A stretch of DNA of 64,000 nucleotides from Nitrospira sp. (GCA_035968315.1 JAVYIN010000009.1:62001-126000), one strand, 5' to 3'; counted from the stretch's first letter, positions 51,795 to 62,203 are shown. Translations and numbers: made by a program. Notes: a model not told the origin generated them from the letters alone.

Positions 51795-51944
51795 ATGGTC
51801 ACAAAGCTTGTGACCATCCCCAAGATCACAGTCCTCTGCTGTCCATCCTGCTACAAATTGATCAGTTACTCCAGAGATCAACTCATCATTTCCTGCGCCC
51901 TGTGCGGACATTCGTTTTCGAATACCACGCTTTCCTCGAATTGA
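51795..51944 (+). CDS. Very small double-CxxC protein
   Basis: 49 aa with CCPSCYKL and CALCGHSF, again a minimal zinc-ribbon spacing. No Shine-Dalgarno seen. Third of three tandem small genes. Confidence 0.4.
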   Translation: MVTKLVTIPKITVLCCPSCYKLISYSRDQLIISCALCGHSFSNTTLSSN

Positions 51945-52115
51945 CGCCCTCTTGTATCACTGGATAATTCCAGCTCCACTGAACTTGCCGCGAACGCTCG
52001 AAAGGCCAGGCGACGCCCAGTCAGATTTACCGCGGCTTTCAATGAGAAGAAAAGAGAGGGCGCTCCCGGACAGCGTCCCGTGTTTCTGCCAAGAGGAGGA
52101 AAATCTCGAGCGGAG
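51945..52115. other. Short intergenic stretch before dapB
   Basis: 171 bp between the small-protein run and the convergent dapB 3' end. No gene or clear terminator seen. Confidence 0.5.
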
Positions 52116-52919
52116 TTACCGTAGCCCCAACACATCCATCATGTCATAGAGCCCGGGCGGCTGGCGCACGACCCACTGGGCCGCTCGCAGCGCCCCACCG
52201 GCAAAGGTGTCCCGGCTACTGGCGCGATGCGTGACTTCGATGCGCTCGCCCATGCCGCCAAAGAGAATCGTATGGTCGCCGACAATGTCGCCGGCGCGAA
52301 TCGTTTGAATGCCAATTTCCTGCTTCGTGCGCTCCCCAATCAGGCCCTTCCTGGCATAAACTCCGACTTTGCCGAGATCCCGATTGACGGCACTGGCCAG
52401 CACTTCGGCAATCTTCAGGGCCGTGCCGCTGGGCGCATCTTTCTTCAGGCGGTGATGGGCCTCGATCACTTCGATATCGTAGTCGTCGCCCAACGTCTTC
52501 GCCATCTCGCCGATCACCTTGCAGATCAGATTCACGCCCACGCTCATATTGGGGGAAAGCACACAAGGCACCTGGCGCGCCAGCGCCTTGATCTCGTCGA
52601 GTTCAGCAGGAGAAAACCCGGTCGTGCCAATCACCATCGCCCGCCGGTGCTGGGCCATAATGCGAAAATGTTCGAGCGTCGCTTCGGGGGCTGAAAAGTC
52701 GATCAAGACCTCGCCGCGATCCATCAAGGCTCCCAGGTCGTCGGTAATCGCGACCCCGGCCCGTCCGGAGCCGGCCGTCTCTCCGGCATCCTTCCCCAAC
52801 GCGTGATGGCCTCGGCCTTCAATGGCCCCGGCCAGCATCAATCCGGCCGAATCCCGCACCAGCGACACCAACCGGCACCCCATTCGACCCGCTGCCCCTG
52901 CGACAATGACTTTGACCAT
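52116..52919 (-). CDS. dapB: 4-hydroxy-tetrahydrodipicolinate reductase
   Basis: 267 aa. Second committed step of the lysine/diaminopimelate branch. The nucleotide motif VAGAAGRMGCRLV and the active-site EAHHRLKKDAPSGTALK are present. Downstream of dapA by 29 nt. Confidence 0.95.
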   Translation of the reverse strand: MVKVIVAGAAGRMGCRLVSLVRDSAGLMLAGAIEGRGHHALGKDAGETAGSGRAGVAITDDLGALMDRGEVLIDFSAPEATLEHFRIMAQHRRAMVIGTTGFSPAELDEIKALARQVPCVLSPNMSVGVNLICKVIGEMAKTLGDDYDIEVIEAHHRLKKDAPSGTALKIAEVLASAVNRDLGKVGVYARKGLIGERTKQEIGIQTIRAGDIVGDHTILFGGMGERIEVTHRASSRDTFAGGALRAAQWVVRQPPGLYDMMDVLGLR

Positions 52920-52948
52920 GACGTCGTCGGTTCCTTTTTCTTCACCCG

Positions 52949-53821
52949 CTAAATTAAGCCGCTATCCTTCATGACACACGTCAACTTTTCGCGATTCTCC
53001 TGAGCCATCGGACAGAGCGGCAGCCGGAGTTCCGGATCGATCTTGCCCATCATCCCCAAGGCCTCTTTGACGGGAATGGGATTCGTTTCAAGAAACAACG
53101 CGGAGAAGAGCGGCGAGAGCTTGAAATGGATCCGCCTCGCTTCCTCGACCTGTCCTGCCGCAAAAGACTTGACCAACTTCGCCATATCGGCAGGGAGGAG
53201 ATTGGCGGTGACGGTAATGACCCCCTTGGCGCCGACCGCCATCATCGGGAGCGTGAGAGCATCATCACCGGCCAGCACCGTCAGGCGATCGCCACACGTC
53301 TGCACGATCTCCGACGCCTGTTGGACCGATCCGCTCCCTTCTTTGACCCCGACGATATTCTGAATGGCCGCCAGACGGGCAATGGTCGCCGGAAGCATAT
53401 TGACGCCCGTTCGCCCAGGGATGTTGTAGAGCACGATGGGAATCTCGACGGCTTCCGCAATGGCCTTGTAGTGGCGATATAACCCCTCTTGCGTAGGCTT
53501 GTTGTAGTAGGGCGTAATGAGCAATGCGCCGTCGGCCCCGGCCTCTTTGGCATGTTTCGTCAGAGAAATCGCTTCGTCAGTGCTGTTCGATCCAGTTCCT
53601 GCGATCACCGGCACCCGCCGATTGACGACCTCGACCGTCAACTCGATCACCCGGCTGTGCTCTTCATGCGACAGCGTCGCCGATTCCCCGGTGGTTCCGC
53701 AGGGCACAATTCCGTCTGTGCCTTGGGCGATCTGCCATTCGATGAGATCGCCAAAAGCCCGTTCGTCGAATTTTCCCTTCCGAAAAGGCGTGACTATCGC
53801 AATGTGAGAGCCGGCAAACAT
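52949..53821 (-). CDS. dapA: 4-hydroxy-tetrahydrodipicolinate synthase
   Basis: 290 aa from the ATG at 53821. Condenses pyruvate with aspartate semialdehyde. GTTGESATL, LYNIPGRTGVNM and the Schiff-base Lys in VGVKEGSG are visible. Follows lysA by 50 nt. Confidence 0.95.
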   Translation of the reverse strand: MFAGSHIAIVTPFRKGKFDERAFGDLIEWQIAQGTDGIVPCGTTGESATLSHEEHSRVIELTVEVVNRRVPVIAGTGSNSTDEAISLTKHAKEAGADGALLITPYYNKPTQEGLYRHYKAIAEAVEIPIVLYNIPGRTGVNMLPATIARLAAIQNIVGVKEGSGSVQQASEIVQTCGDRLTVLAGDDALTLPMMAVGAKGVITVTANLLPADMAKLVKSFAAGQVEEARRIHFKLSPLFSALFLETNPIPVKEALGMMGKIDPELRLPLCPMAQENREKLTCVMKDSGLI

Positions 53822-53871
53822 GGGTGCTCCTTCTGAAACCACGGAGAGCCGCCCGCCCTCCGGGTACATGG

Positions 53872-55134
53872 TTACCTCAAAAATCCCGGGATCGCCTCGC
53901 CCTTGACCAAATCGTCAAACGTTTCCCGCTTCCGGATGACATGAATCTCCCCATCTTTCACTAACACTTCCGGCACGCGTGGCCTGGAATTGTAATTGGA
54001 GGACATGACAAATCCGTACGCACCCGCGCTCATCACCGCCAGCGCCTCGCCCGGCTTGATTTCGGCCAGTGAACGATCCTTCGCCAGAAAATCGCCGGAC
54101 TCGCAGACCGGCCCGACGATATCCACCTGGTGCTTCGGCCGGTGGCCGGCTGCTTCAAGAACGGGACGAATTTCATGATAGGCCCCGTACAGGCTGGGGC
54201 GGATCAGGTCGTTCATCGCCGCATCCACGATGACGAAGCTCTTGGATTCCCCCTCCTTCAGATAGAGGGCCTTTGTCACCAGGATGCCCGCATTCCCGAC
54301 GATGACCCGGCCCGGCTCCATAATGAGCGTCACCTTGAGATCGCGAACATGCGGGAAAATCGCGTCGGCTAAATCTTGCGGCAGCGGCGGCGTCTCATCC
54401 GAATAGGTGATGCCCAAGCCGCCGCCGATATTGAGATACTGAATATTAATGCCGGATTCCTTGAGCGTTTCGACCAGCTTGAGCACTTTCTTCAACGCTT
54501 CGACGAACGGCGTCACATCGGTCAACTGCGAACCGATGTGTTTATGAACCCCCACCACCTCGATGTGCTTCAATGATGCCGCGAGCTTGAACTCTTCCAG
54601 CGCCCGATCGGCGGCAATCCCGAACTTGCTCTTCTTCAGGCCGGTGGAGATATACGGATGCGTCTTCGGGTCGATGTCCGGATTGATGCGGAGCGCGACG
54701 CGCGCACGGCATCCCACGGACGCGGCCACATCGTTGATCGCCCGCAACTCGGCCGACGACTCGACGTTGAACATGAGAATGTCGGCCTTCAAGGCATCCC
54801 GAATTTCATCGGGATTCTTGCCGACCCCCGCGAACACGATTTTGGACGTCGGCACCCCCGCCTTCAGTGCCCGATAGAGTTCACCGCCGGACACGATATC
54901 GACCCCGCTGCCTTCCTTGGCCATCAAGCTCAACACGGCCAAGTTGGAGTTCGACTTCATGGCAAAGGCAATGATGTGCGGAATATTTTTGAACGCGCCG
55001 TCGTAGGCCCGGAAATGCCGCACCAGCGTGGAATAGCTATAGACATAACAGGGGGTGCCGACCTCCTTGACGATCCGGCTGACCGGAACCTGTTCGCAGT
55101 ACAGCTCCCCCTCCCGATAGACAAAATCATTCAT
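53872..55134 (-). CDS. lysA: Diaminopimelate decarboxylase
   Basis: 420 aa from the ATG at 55134. Last step of lysine synthesis. The PLP lysine is in AFAMKSNSNLAVL, the Gly-rich GGGLGITY and catalytic CESGDFLAKD. Followed by dapA and dapB, with dapL 13 kb away. Confidence 0.95.
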   Translation of the reverse strand: MNDFVYREGELYCEQVPVSRIVKEVGTPCYVYSYSTLVRHFRAYDGAFKNIPHIIAFAMKSNSNLAVLSLMAKEGSGVDIVSGGELYRALKAGVPTSKIVFAGVGKNPDEIRDALKADILMFNVESSAELRAINDVAASVGCRARVALRINPDIDPKTHPYISTGLKKSKFGIAADRALEEFKLAASLKHIEVVGVHKHIGSQLTDVTPFVEALKKVLKLVETLKESGINIQYLNIGGGLGITYSDETPPLPQDLADAIFPHVRDLKVTLIMEPGRVIVGNAGILVTKALYLKEGESKSFVIVDAAMNDLIRPSLYGAYHEIRPVLEAAGHRPKHQVDIVGPVCESGDFLAKDRSLAEIKPGEALAVMSAGAYGFVMSSNYNSRPRVPEVLVKDGEIHVIRKRETFDDLVKGEAIPGFLR

Positions 55135-55282
55135 CGTGCACATCCTCGTTGAGTAACTCGACGCCGGGCAACTCGCACACACCTCGAAACACCCGGAATC
55201 GAACGGTGATATAAGATACAGCCGTCTTCACGGCCTCGCGCTTCATCATCAACCCTGCGGCCTTCAATCGTCTCCCTCGACC

Positions 55283-55546
55283 CTACCTGGTCCCGACCGG
55301 CCGTAACGGCGGCAACTCTTGGTCTTGCCCCACCGGGGCCAGCGGGGTGCCCTCCCCCGTCACCGGCTCCTCAATCTTTCGTTTTTGGCCTGCCGCCTCG
55401 CGCTCATGCTGTTTTTTCTGCTGAGCGATCGTCCGGGCCACTCCCACATCCTCCGGTGGAATGGGCGGACCGACAATCCCGCAGCCCATCAGCGTTCCCA
55501 GCGCAAGAAGGCCTGACAGCAGAACGATCGAACCAGCGTAGGTCAT
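55283..55546 (-). CDS. Small lipoprotein between argH and lysA
   Basis: 87 aa from the ATG at 55546, overlapping the argH stop by 4 bp. LLALGTLMGCGIVGPPIPPEDVG has a lipobox and the short Pro-rich start of LptM/YifL-type proteins, which sit before lysA in many bacteria. The mature part is charged and disordered. A YifL/LptM-like role in LPS export is inference. Confidence 0.65.
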   Translation of the reverse strand: MTYAGSIVLLSGLLALGTLMGCGIVGPPIPPEDVGVARTIAQQKKQHEREAAGQKRKIEEPVTGEGTPLAPVGQDQELPPLRPVGTR

Positions 55547-56955
55547 GCCAGCGTCTTCATCCATGCCTGAATACGGCGGGCCACCTGTTTTCGCGCGGTG
55601 CCGCCGATCTGCGCCTTTCGATCAATCGCCCCCTGCACCGTCAATCGTTGCAACACCGACGGATCGAAGCGGGGAGAAAACGGGCGCAAGTCTTCGACCG
55701 AGAGATCCGACAACTCCCGGCCCTCATCAAGCGCCCAGCGGACCACACGGCCGGTGATCGCATGGGCCTCTCTGAATGGTACTCCCTTGATCACCAAATA
55801 ATCCGCGATCTCCGTGGCCAGCATGCCGCCGCCCGTCAGCGCCCTCGTCAGCGCGTCCCGATCCACCGTCAACCGGCGCATCAACTCCGTCATGACCGCC
55901 ACGGAATCCTGCGTCGTATCGAGCGCGTCGAAGAGCGCGGGCTTGTCTTCTTGCAGATCACGGTTATAGCTGAGCGGCAAGGCCTTCAAGGTCGTCAAGA
56001 GACTCATCAGATGGCCGTACACACGGCCGGTCTTCCCGCGCACCAATTCTGGCACATCAGGATTTTTCTTCTGCGGCATCATGCTGCTGCCCGTGCAGAA
56101 CCCGTCCGGCAAGTCGACGAAATGAAACTCTTGCGTGGCCCAAATGATCAGCTCCTCGCTCATCCGCGAGAGATGCATCATGATCACGGCCAGCGCCGAC
56201 GACACTTCGATCATGAAATCCCGATCCGACACCGCATCGAGACTGTTGTGCGTTACAGCGGGGAAATCCAGCAGCGACGCCGTATAGAGCCGATCCACCG
56301 GGTAATTGGACCCGGCCAATGCGCCGGACCCCAGCGGCATGACATTCAATCGCGTGCGCGCGTCTCCAAGCCGCCCCTTGTCGCGGTCGAACATTTCGAC
56401 ATAGGCGAGCAAATGATGGGCGAATAACACCGGTTGGGCGCGCTGCAAGTGCGTATAGCCCGGCATCGGGACATCGCCATGAGCCTGCGCCTGCGCGACC
56501 AGGACCCGCTGGAATTCGGTCAACCGCCCGATGAGCCTCGCGACCTCATCCCGCAGGTATAAACGGACGTCCAAGGCGACCTGATCGTTCCGGCTCCGCC
56601 CCGTATGGAGCTTGCCGCCCAGCGGTCCGATCACTTCGGTCAGCCGCCGCTCGATCGCCATGTGAATATCTTCATCCTCCGGAAGAAACCGGAACCGGTT
56701 CTGTTCCAGCTCGCGCAGCACCGACTGCAAGCCTTTGACGATGGCCGCCGTTTCCTTCTTGGTGAGCACCCCGGCCTTTTCGAGGGTACGGCAATGGGCG
56801 AGGCTCCCTTGAATGTCGTGCGCGTACAGCCGCCGATCAACCGCCACCGAGCGCGAGAAGTCTTCGACCAGCCGGTTCGTCTGCTCGCGAAACCGGCCGG
56901 CCCACGCCTTGTTCGGCTTGCCCTTTCGGGCCCTGTCAGGTGTCCGACTGGCCAT
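55543..56955 (-). CDS. argH: Argininosuccinate lyase
   Basis: 470 aa. Final arginine step. The signature GSSMMPQKKNPDVPELVRG, HTGRSRNDQVALD and GYTHLQRAQPV are intact. Coupled to argG by a one-base overlap. Confidence 0.96.
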   Translation of the reverse strand: MASRTPDRARKGKPNKAWAGRFREQTNRLVEDFSRSVAVDRRLYAHDIQGSLAHCRTLEKAGVLTKKETAAIVKGLQSVLRELEQNRFRFLPEDEDIHMAIERRLTEVIGPLGGKLHTGRSRNDQVALDVRLYLRDEVARLIGRLTEFQRVLVAQAQAHGDVPMPGYTHLQRAQPVLFAHHLLAYVEMFDRDKGRLGDARTRLNVMPLGSGALAGSNYPVDRLYTASLLDFPAVTHNSLDAVSDRDFMIEVSSALAVIMMHLSRMSEELIIWATQEFHFVDLPDGFCTGSSMMPQKKNPDVPELVRGKTGRVYGHLMSLLTTLKALPLSYNRDLQEDKPALFDALDTTQDSVAVMTELMRRLTVDRDALTRALTGGGMLATEIADYLVIKGVPFREAHAITGRVVRWALDEGRELSDLSVEDLRPFSPRFDPSVLQRLTVQGAIDRKAQIGGTARKQVARRIQAWMKTLA

Positions 56956-58169
56956 TAGGACTTCGCTTTCCGCCTCTGCGCCCGGATCTTGAGCCGCAAC
57001 GCGTTCAACCGGATAAATCCCTCGGCGTCTTTTTGGTTATAGACGTCGTCTTCCTCAAAGGTCGCGATATCCAGCCGATACAGCGAATTCTTGGACTTGC
57101 GGCCCGCGAGCGTGCAGCTGCCCTTGTACAGCTTGACGCGCGCCGTGCCCGACACATCCTTTTGGGCTTCGTCGATCGCCGTCTGAATCATTTCCCGCTC
57201 CGGGCTGAACCAGTAGCCGTTGTAAATCAGGTCAGCGAAGCGTGGAATCAAGCTGTCGCGGAAATGCAGCACTTCGCGATCCATCGTCAACGATTCAAGC
57301 CCGCGATGCGCCACGTGCAGGATCGTCCCGCCCGGTGTTTCATAGACGCCCCGCGACTTCATCCCGACATAGCGGTTCTCGACCAGATCCACGCGGCCCA
57401 CTCCGTGCGCGCCGCCCAGTTGATTGAGATGCGCCAGCAGTTTGGCCGGGCTCATCTTCTTGCCGTCCACGGCAACCGGGTTGCCCTGCTCGTACTCGAT
57501 TTCCACTTCCAGCGGCTTGTTCGGCGCTTTCTCCGGAGACACCGTCATCTGGAAGATTTCATCCGGCGGCGACTTCCAGGGATCTTCGAGAATGCCGCCC
57601 TCGTAGCTCACGTGGAAGAGGTTCAGGTCCATGCTGTAGGGCTTCGCCTTCGTCGCCGTCACGGGAATGCCATGCTTGTCGGCATATTCGATACATTCAC
57701 GCCGCGACCGCAGGGTCCATTCGCGCCACGGGGCGATAATCTTCAGGCCGGGAGCCAGCGCCATATAGGTCAGCTCGAACCGCACCTGATCGTTGCCCTT
57801 TCCTGTGGCGCCATGCGATACCGCCTCAGCGCCTTCCTTCAGGGCGATCTCGGCCTGGCGGCGGGCAATCAGCGGACGGGCGATCGACGTCCCCAGCAAG
57901 TAGCAGCCTTCGTACATCGCGTTGCCGCGCAGCATTGGAAACACATAGTCCTTCACAAAGGTCTCGCGCAGGTCCTCGACATAGACCTTCTTCACGCCAA
58001 GATTCTTCGCTTTCGCCTTGATGGCCTGAAGATCTTCCCCCTGGCCGAGGTCGGCGCAAAAGGCGATCACTTCCGCCTGATAGGTTTCCTGCAGCCACTT
58101 CAAAATGACCGAGGTATCGAGCCCGCCGGAATACGCGAGAACTATTTTCTTGATCGATGTCTGTTTCAT
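56955..58169 (-). CDS. argG: Argininosuccinate synthase
   Basis: 404 aa. Joins citrulline and aspartate with [18 protein letters not shown] is the PPi motif; [16 protein letters not shown]-like [16 protein letters not shown] and [17 protein letters not shown] are conserved. Nine nt after argF. Confidence 0.96.
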   Translation of the reverse strand: MKQTSIKKIVLAYSGGLDTSVILKWLQETYQAEVIAFCADLGQGEDLQAIKAKAKNLGVKKVYVEDLRETFVKDYVFPMLRGNAMYEGCYLLGTSIARPLIARRQAEIALKEGAEAVSHGATGKGNDQVRFELTYMALAPGLKIIAPWREWTLRSRRECIEYADKHGIPVTATKAKPYSMDLNLFHVSYEGGILEDPWKSPPDEIFQMTVSPEKAPNKPLEVEIEYEQGNPVAVDGKKMSPAKLLAHLNQLGGAHGVGRVDLVENRYVGMKSRGVYETPGGTILHVAHRGLESLTMDREVLHFRDSLIPRFADLIYNGYWFSPEREMIQTAIDEAQKDVSGTARVKLYKGSCTLAGRKSKNSLYRLDIATFEEDDVYNQKDAEGFIRLNALRLKIRAQRRKAKS

Positions 58170-58178
58170 GATGACCGC

Positions 58179-59156
58179 TTACGCCCTGCCTTTCTGCTGC
58201 CGCAGCAACTGAACCAAAATGGCCTTCTGCATATGGAGCCGGTTTTCCGCTTGATCGATGACGACGGACTGCGGCCCATCCAGCACCTCGGCCGTGATTT
58301 CTTCTCCGCGATGCGCCGGCAAACAATGCATCACGATGGCATCCGGCTTGGCCTTCTGGAGCAGCCGCCCGTTCAACTGATAGGGAGACAGCGCGCGCAA
58401 GCGCCGGGCTTGCTCCCGCTCGCGGCCCATGCTGATCCACACATCGGTATAGACGACATCGGCTTCTTTCACGGCAATTTGCGGATCGACGCACACCTCG
58501 ATGGCGCCGCCGGTGCGCGCGGCTTCGAGCCGGGCCCGGTCCACCACATGCTGGTCCGGTTGATAGCCGGCAGGACAGCCGAGCGCGATCTGCATCCCCA
58601 CCTTGGCGGCCGCTTCGATCAGCGAGTTCGCCACATTGTTGCCATCTCCCACATAGGCGATTTTTATTCCTTTCAGGCGCCGCTTCTGTTCCTTGATCGT
58701 CATCAAGTCCGAGAGGGCCTGGCAGGGATGGCTTAAATCGGTGAGTCCGTTGATGACGGGCATCGTGGCCTCGGCTGCCCACTCCTGCACGATGGCATGG
58801 TCATAGGTGCGAATGACGATCCCGTCGAGATAGCGCGACAACACCCGTGCCGTATCCGCCACGCTTTCTCCGCGCGACAGCTGAATTTCCGCCATTGGCA
58901 AGACCATGGCATGACCGCCCAGCTGATTCATCCCGGCTTCAAACGAGACCCGCGTCCGTGTGGAGGGCTTCTGAAAGAGCAGCCCCAGGGTCTTCCCCGC
59001 CAGCAACGAATGCGCCGTGCCGCGCTGCTGCTTGACCTTCAAGGCCGCCGCTAGGCGCAACAACTCCTCGACCTGCGTCCGTGGCATAGTCGCCACATCC
59101 AACAGATCCTTGGCATAGGCAGAGGACCGCTTCTGGGAGGGCCGCTTGGTTGCCAT
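58179..59156 (-). CDS. argF: Ornithine carbamoyltransferase
   Basis: 325 aa from the ATG at 59156. The carbamoyl-phosphate motif STRTR, HPCQ, and the ornithine-loop HCLPAHRGEEI are present. It starts 1 nt after the argD stop. Confidence 0.95.
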   Translation of the reverse strand: MATKRPSQKRSSAYAKDLLDVATMPRTQVEELLRLAAALKVKQQRGTAHSLLAGKTLGLLFQKPSTRTRVSFEAGMNQLGGHAMVLPMAEIQLSRGESVADTARVLSRYLDGIVIRTYDHAIVQEWAAEATMPVINGLTDLSHPCQALSDLMTIKEQKRRLKGIKIAYVGDGNNVANSLIEAAAKVGMQIALGCPAGYQPDQHVVDRARLEAARTGGAIEVCVDPQIAVKEADVVYTDVWISMGREREQARRLRALSPYQLNGRLLQKAKPDAIVMHCLPAHRGEEITAEVLDGPQSVVIDQAENRLHMQKAILVQLLRQQKGRA

Positions 59157-59157
59157 A

Positions 59158-60375
59158 TCAGTGATGCGCGTCCTTTTCAGCCAGCGCCCGCTGATTGAAA
59201 ATGGCCGAGAGGATCTCCAACACCCGGTCAATTTCCTGCTGGGTGATGATCAACGGCGGCACAAAGCGCAGCACCCGCTCGCTGGTCGCATTCACCAGCA
59301 CGCCCCGGGACAGGCAATCCGCGACGACGGCCTTGGCGTCGATATCCAACTCCAAACATTGCAGCAACCCGATCCCCCGCACATCCCGAACAATCCGATG
59401 GCGATCTTTGAGATCCAGCAGGCCTTTCTGAAGATATTCCCCCATGCGGCGCGCCTGATCGAGCACACGTCCTTCGAGCAGCACCCGGCACACGGCTAAT
59501 CCAGCCGCGCAGGCCAATGGATTGCCCCCGAACGTCGAAGCATGCGTCCCCGCGGTAAAGACCGCGGCCACTGAGTCCTTCGCCAAGCAGGCCCCAATGG
59601 GCATCCCGCCCCCGAGTCCCTTCGCCAAGGTCATAATGTCCGGCGCCACCCCCAATTGCTCGTATGCAAAGAGCGTCCCGGTGCGCCCCATGCCGGTCTG
59701 CACTTCATCGAAGATGAGCAGAATGTCTTTTTGCGTGCAGAATTCTCTCAGGCTCTGGAGATAGCCTTTTTCGGCGACATGTACGCCCCCTTCGCCCTGA
59801 ATCGGCTCCAGCATGATTGCCGCAGTCTTCTCGGTCACCAGGCTCTCGATCGCGGCAAAATCATTGAACGGGGCATACACAAACCCCGGCACCAGCGGCT
59901 CGAAGCCCTTTTGCACCTTCTCCTGACCGGTGGCCGTGAGGGTCGCCATGGTTCGGCCATGGAAGGAATTCTTCATGGTGATGATCTCAAAGCGGCCGGC
60001 TCCATGCTTCTCGTGGCCATAACGCCGGGCGAGCTTGATCGCCGCTTCATTGGCCTCGGCCCCGCTGTTGCAGAAAAAGACTCGGTCGGCAAAGGAATGG
60101 TCGACCAGCATCTGCGCCAGCTTCACTTGGGGCTCGGTGTAATAGAGATTCGACACATGGATGAGCTGCGCGGCCTGCCGCTGGATAGCCTGGACCAGAT
60201 CCGGGTGGCCATGGCCGAGGATATTGACCGCAATCCCACCGACACAGTCGATGTATTCCCGGCCCTCCATATCATAGACTTTGGAGCCACGGCCCCGCAC
60301 GATAGAAATCGGCTGACGCGCATAGGTTTGCATCAGGTATTTGGCGGCACCATCTTTGAGTTCTTCAGTTGGCAT
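59158..60375 (-). CDS. argD: Acetylornithine aminotransferase
   Basis: 405 aa class III PLP aminotransferase. FCNSGAEANEAAIKLAR, the PLP Asp in LIFDEVQTGMGRTG and the Lys in MTLAKGLGGGMPIGA are visible. First gene of argD-argF-argG-argH-lipoprotein, with lysA-dapA-dapB following after 148 bp. Confidence 0.93.
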   Translation of the reverse strand: MPTEELKDGAAKYLMQTYARQPISIVRGRGSKVYDMEGREYIDCVGGIAVNILGHGHPDLVQAIQRQAAQLIHVSNLYYTEPQVKLAQMLVDHSFADRVFFCNSGAEANEAAIKLARRYGHEKHGAGRFEIITMKNSFHGRTMATLTATGQEKVQKGFEPLVPGFVYAPFNDFAAIESLVTEKTAAIMLEPIQGEGGVHVAEKGYLQSLREFCTQKDILLIFDEVQTGMGRTGTLFAYEQLGVAPDIMTLAKGLGGGMPIGACLAKDSVAAVFTAGTHASTFGGNPLACAAGLAVCRVLLEGRVLDQARRMGEYLQKGLLDLKDRHRIVRDVRGIGLLQCLELDIDAKAVVADCLSRGVLVNATSERVLRFVPPLIITQQEIDRVLEILSAIFNQRALAEKDAHH

Positions 60376-60531
60376 GACAGACGTATCCCCTTAAGAAAGA
60401 AGGGGAAAGTTAGCATAGGGATAGCTCGAAAGCAATAAGGAGCGCGGGTGAAACAGGCCTGCGGCCATCGGTCCATTCCGGATCCGGCCATCAGTCATAT
60501 GGTATTCGCCACGTGCTCCGACTCCCAAATG

Positions 60532-60540
60532 TGGTAAGCT
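60532..60540 (+). promoter_or_regulatory. Extended -10 element of a zinc-ribbon membrane gene
   Basis: TGG-TAAGCT, 8 nt before the ATG at 60549, no Shine-Dalgarno. Confidence 0.35.
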
Positions 60541-60548
60541 CTTTCGTC

Positions 60549-61217
60549 ATGCCGTCTTGCAGTCAATGCCAACAGCCCAACTCCGACGACGCGAACTTTT
60601 GCGCGCAATGCGGCACGGCTCTCGGATCCGCCGCAACGGCCAGCCCAGTGGAACAGACCACCGCGTCGACGACGATCGACAGTCCGGTCTATGCCCCCGC
60701 ATCCGACCAGGATCTGTGGCGGCAATTTATCGGCCCCCATGCGGATTATTATCTGGGGCAGTTCAAGAAATTCTCCTCGAACGGCCAGCCGAAATTCGCG
60801 CTCAGCTGGAATTGGCCGGCGTTCCTCTATATTTCGTTTCTCTGGTTTCTCTACCGCAAGATGTATCTCCATGCCTTTGTCTATGCCATTGGGCCGATGG
60901 TCTCCAGCTATCTCACCGGGGATATCAGCGGGAGCTTGGTCTGGAGCATCATGGCCGGAGCGACGGCCAACTACCTGTACTATTGGCACTGCAAAGAAGG
61001 CATTGCGGAGATTAAGAAAGCCGGGCCATTGAATCCGGCGGCGCAGGAAGAGGCGATCAAAGAATCCGGCGGCGTGCAACCCTACGTCATCTATGTCGGC
61101 ATTGCCCTCTACGTGCTCGCGCTCGCCGGCCTGGTGAAGATGATCCAGGACGGCCCACCGGAGGGAGACAAGACGCTTCCCCGGCCCGCAAAACCAGCCT
61201 CAATGATCTCAACATAG
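60549..61217 (+). CDS. Zinc-ribbon protein with DUF2628-like membrane domain
   Basis: 222 aa. N-terminal CSQCQ and CAQCGTA zinc ribbon, a Thr/Pro/Ala linker, then FSWNWPAFLYISFLWFLYRKMYL, a motif of DUF2628-type membrane proteins, with three or four more helices. Function unknown. Confidence 0.7.
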   Translation: MPSCSQCQQPNSDDANFCAQCGTALGSAATASPVEQTTASTTIDSPVYAPASDQDLWRQFIGPHADYYLGQFKKFSSNGQPKFALSWNWPAFLYISFLWFLYRKMYLHAFVYAIGPMVSSYLTGDISGSLVWSIMAGATANYLYYWHCKEGIAEIKKAGPLNPAAQEEAIKESGGVQPYVIYVGIALYVLALAGLVKMIQDGPPEGDKTLPRPAKPASMIST

Positions 61218-61235
61218 GCGCACCCGAGATGCGAA

Positions 61236-62063
61236 CTAGCTTCGCTGCCTCTGCCAGCCAATCCAGGCCTGGAACCACTGAAAGTCCTGTTCGTATGCGG
61301 CGCCGCCCGAATCGGCGGCTTCTTGCTTCTGCCCCAATTGTTGATAGGTGCGCGGCCAATTTTTCTGCCACCAGGACTTGAGCTCGTCCGGCGGATAGGG
61401 CTGCCCGTTGGCTTGCAGAATGCCCGCCGCGGCGCACACCGGCGCCACGAGCGGCCAATAGCGGTCTTTCCCCAGCCCAAGGCTGCGGAGATGCTCCCGC
61501 AGCAGAAACACGACCCACAATTCGGCGCTGTGTTTCTTGTTGTGCTTGAACGGCTGCGTCTGCCGTAACGGAACGGGATCGAACTGCTTCACGATAGAGG
61601 TATAGTCCGGGCCTCCGTACGTTCCAGCCGCTTCGGCCAGTCCTTCGATCATGTTGGCCAATTCCACTTCGACCACCGGCGAAGTCCCGATTCGCTTGCC
61701 GGACTCTGGATCGGACAGCGGCCCAGGGGTCGTCAGCAGTTCGATCAAAGGCCTCAACTCGCGCAGCCGCTTTGCGGCCGCTTTCAAGATCTGCTCGGAC
61801 TCCAGCCAGTAATCCGGATCGCTTTTGGTCAGCCGTTCACGCCCCGGCGGCGGGAGCACCGTCGGCACCCAATAGCGCATGAGCACGAAGAGGACGTAGT
61901 CCACCTGCCCGCCAACCTGCGCGATACGCTCCAACAGGTTTCCGGATTGCATCGCCTTGAAAAATTCCTGGGCGCGGTCGAGCACGGCCAATCGCGCGGC
62001 CATCCGGCACCACCAGGCTTCCAGCAAAGGCCAATCGGTGTCAGAGGCTGAAGACGTCGTCAT
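61236..62063 (-). CDS. Hypothetical soluble protein
   Basis: 275 aa, mostly helical, Trp-rich (WWQKNWPRTYQQLG, WFQAWIGWQ). No signal peptide, membrane segment or recognised family. It is convergent with the zinc-ribbon gene and divergent from gpmA. Confidence 0.6.
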   Translation of the reverse strand: MTTSSASDTDWPLLEAWWCRMAARLAVLDRAQEFFKAMQSGNLLERIAQVGGQVDYVLFVLMRYWVPTVLPPPGRERLTKSDPDYWLESEQILKAAAKRLRELRPLIELLTTPGPLSDPESGKRIGTSPVVEVELANMIEGLAEAAGTYGGPDYTSIVKQFDPVPLRQTQPFKHNKKHSAELWVVFLLREHLRSLGLGKDRYWPLVAPVCAAAGILQANGQPYPPDELKSWWQKNWPRTYQQLGQKQEAADSGGAAYEQDFQWFQAWIGWQRQRS

Positions 62064-62132
62064 GAGCTGTTGATTTCCGCATGGAGGGACTCGCGCGACA
62101 TGGTACTGCCGAGGGCAGACGAAAGCAACCGC

Positions 62133-62160
62133 TTGACTTGGTGAATCATTCCAGTATTCT
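62133..62160 (+). promoter_or_regulatory. gpmA promoter
   Basis: TTGACT (62133-62138), a 16-nt spacer and TATTCT (62155-62160), 43 nt before the ATG at 62204. Confidence 0.55.
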
Positions 62161-62203
62161 TGGGCCAGCTTCAGCCTGTGGCATCGAGAAGAAGGAGAGA
62201 CTC

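Noticed and set aside
56940-58736. 598-codon plus-strand open frame opposite argG/argF
   Set aside because: Antisense shadow of conserved argininosuccinate synthase and OTC sequence.
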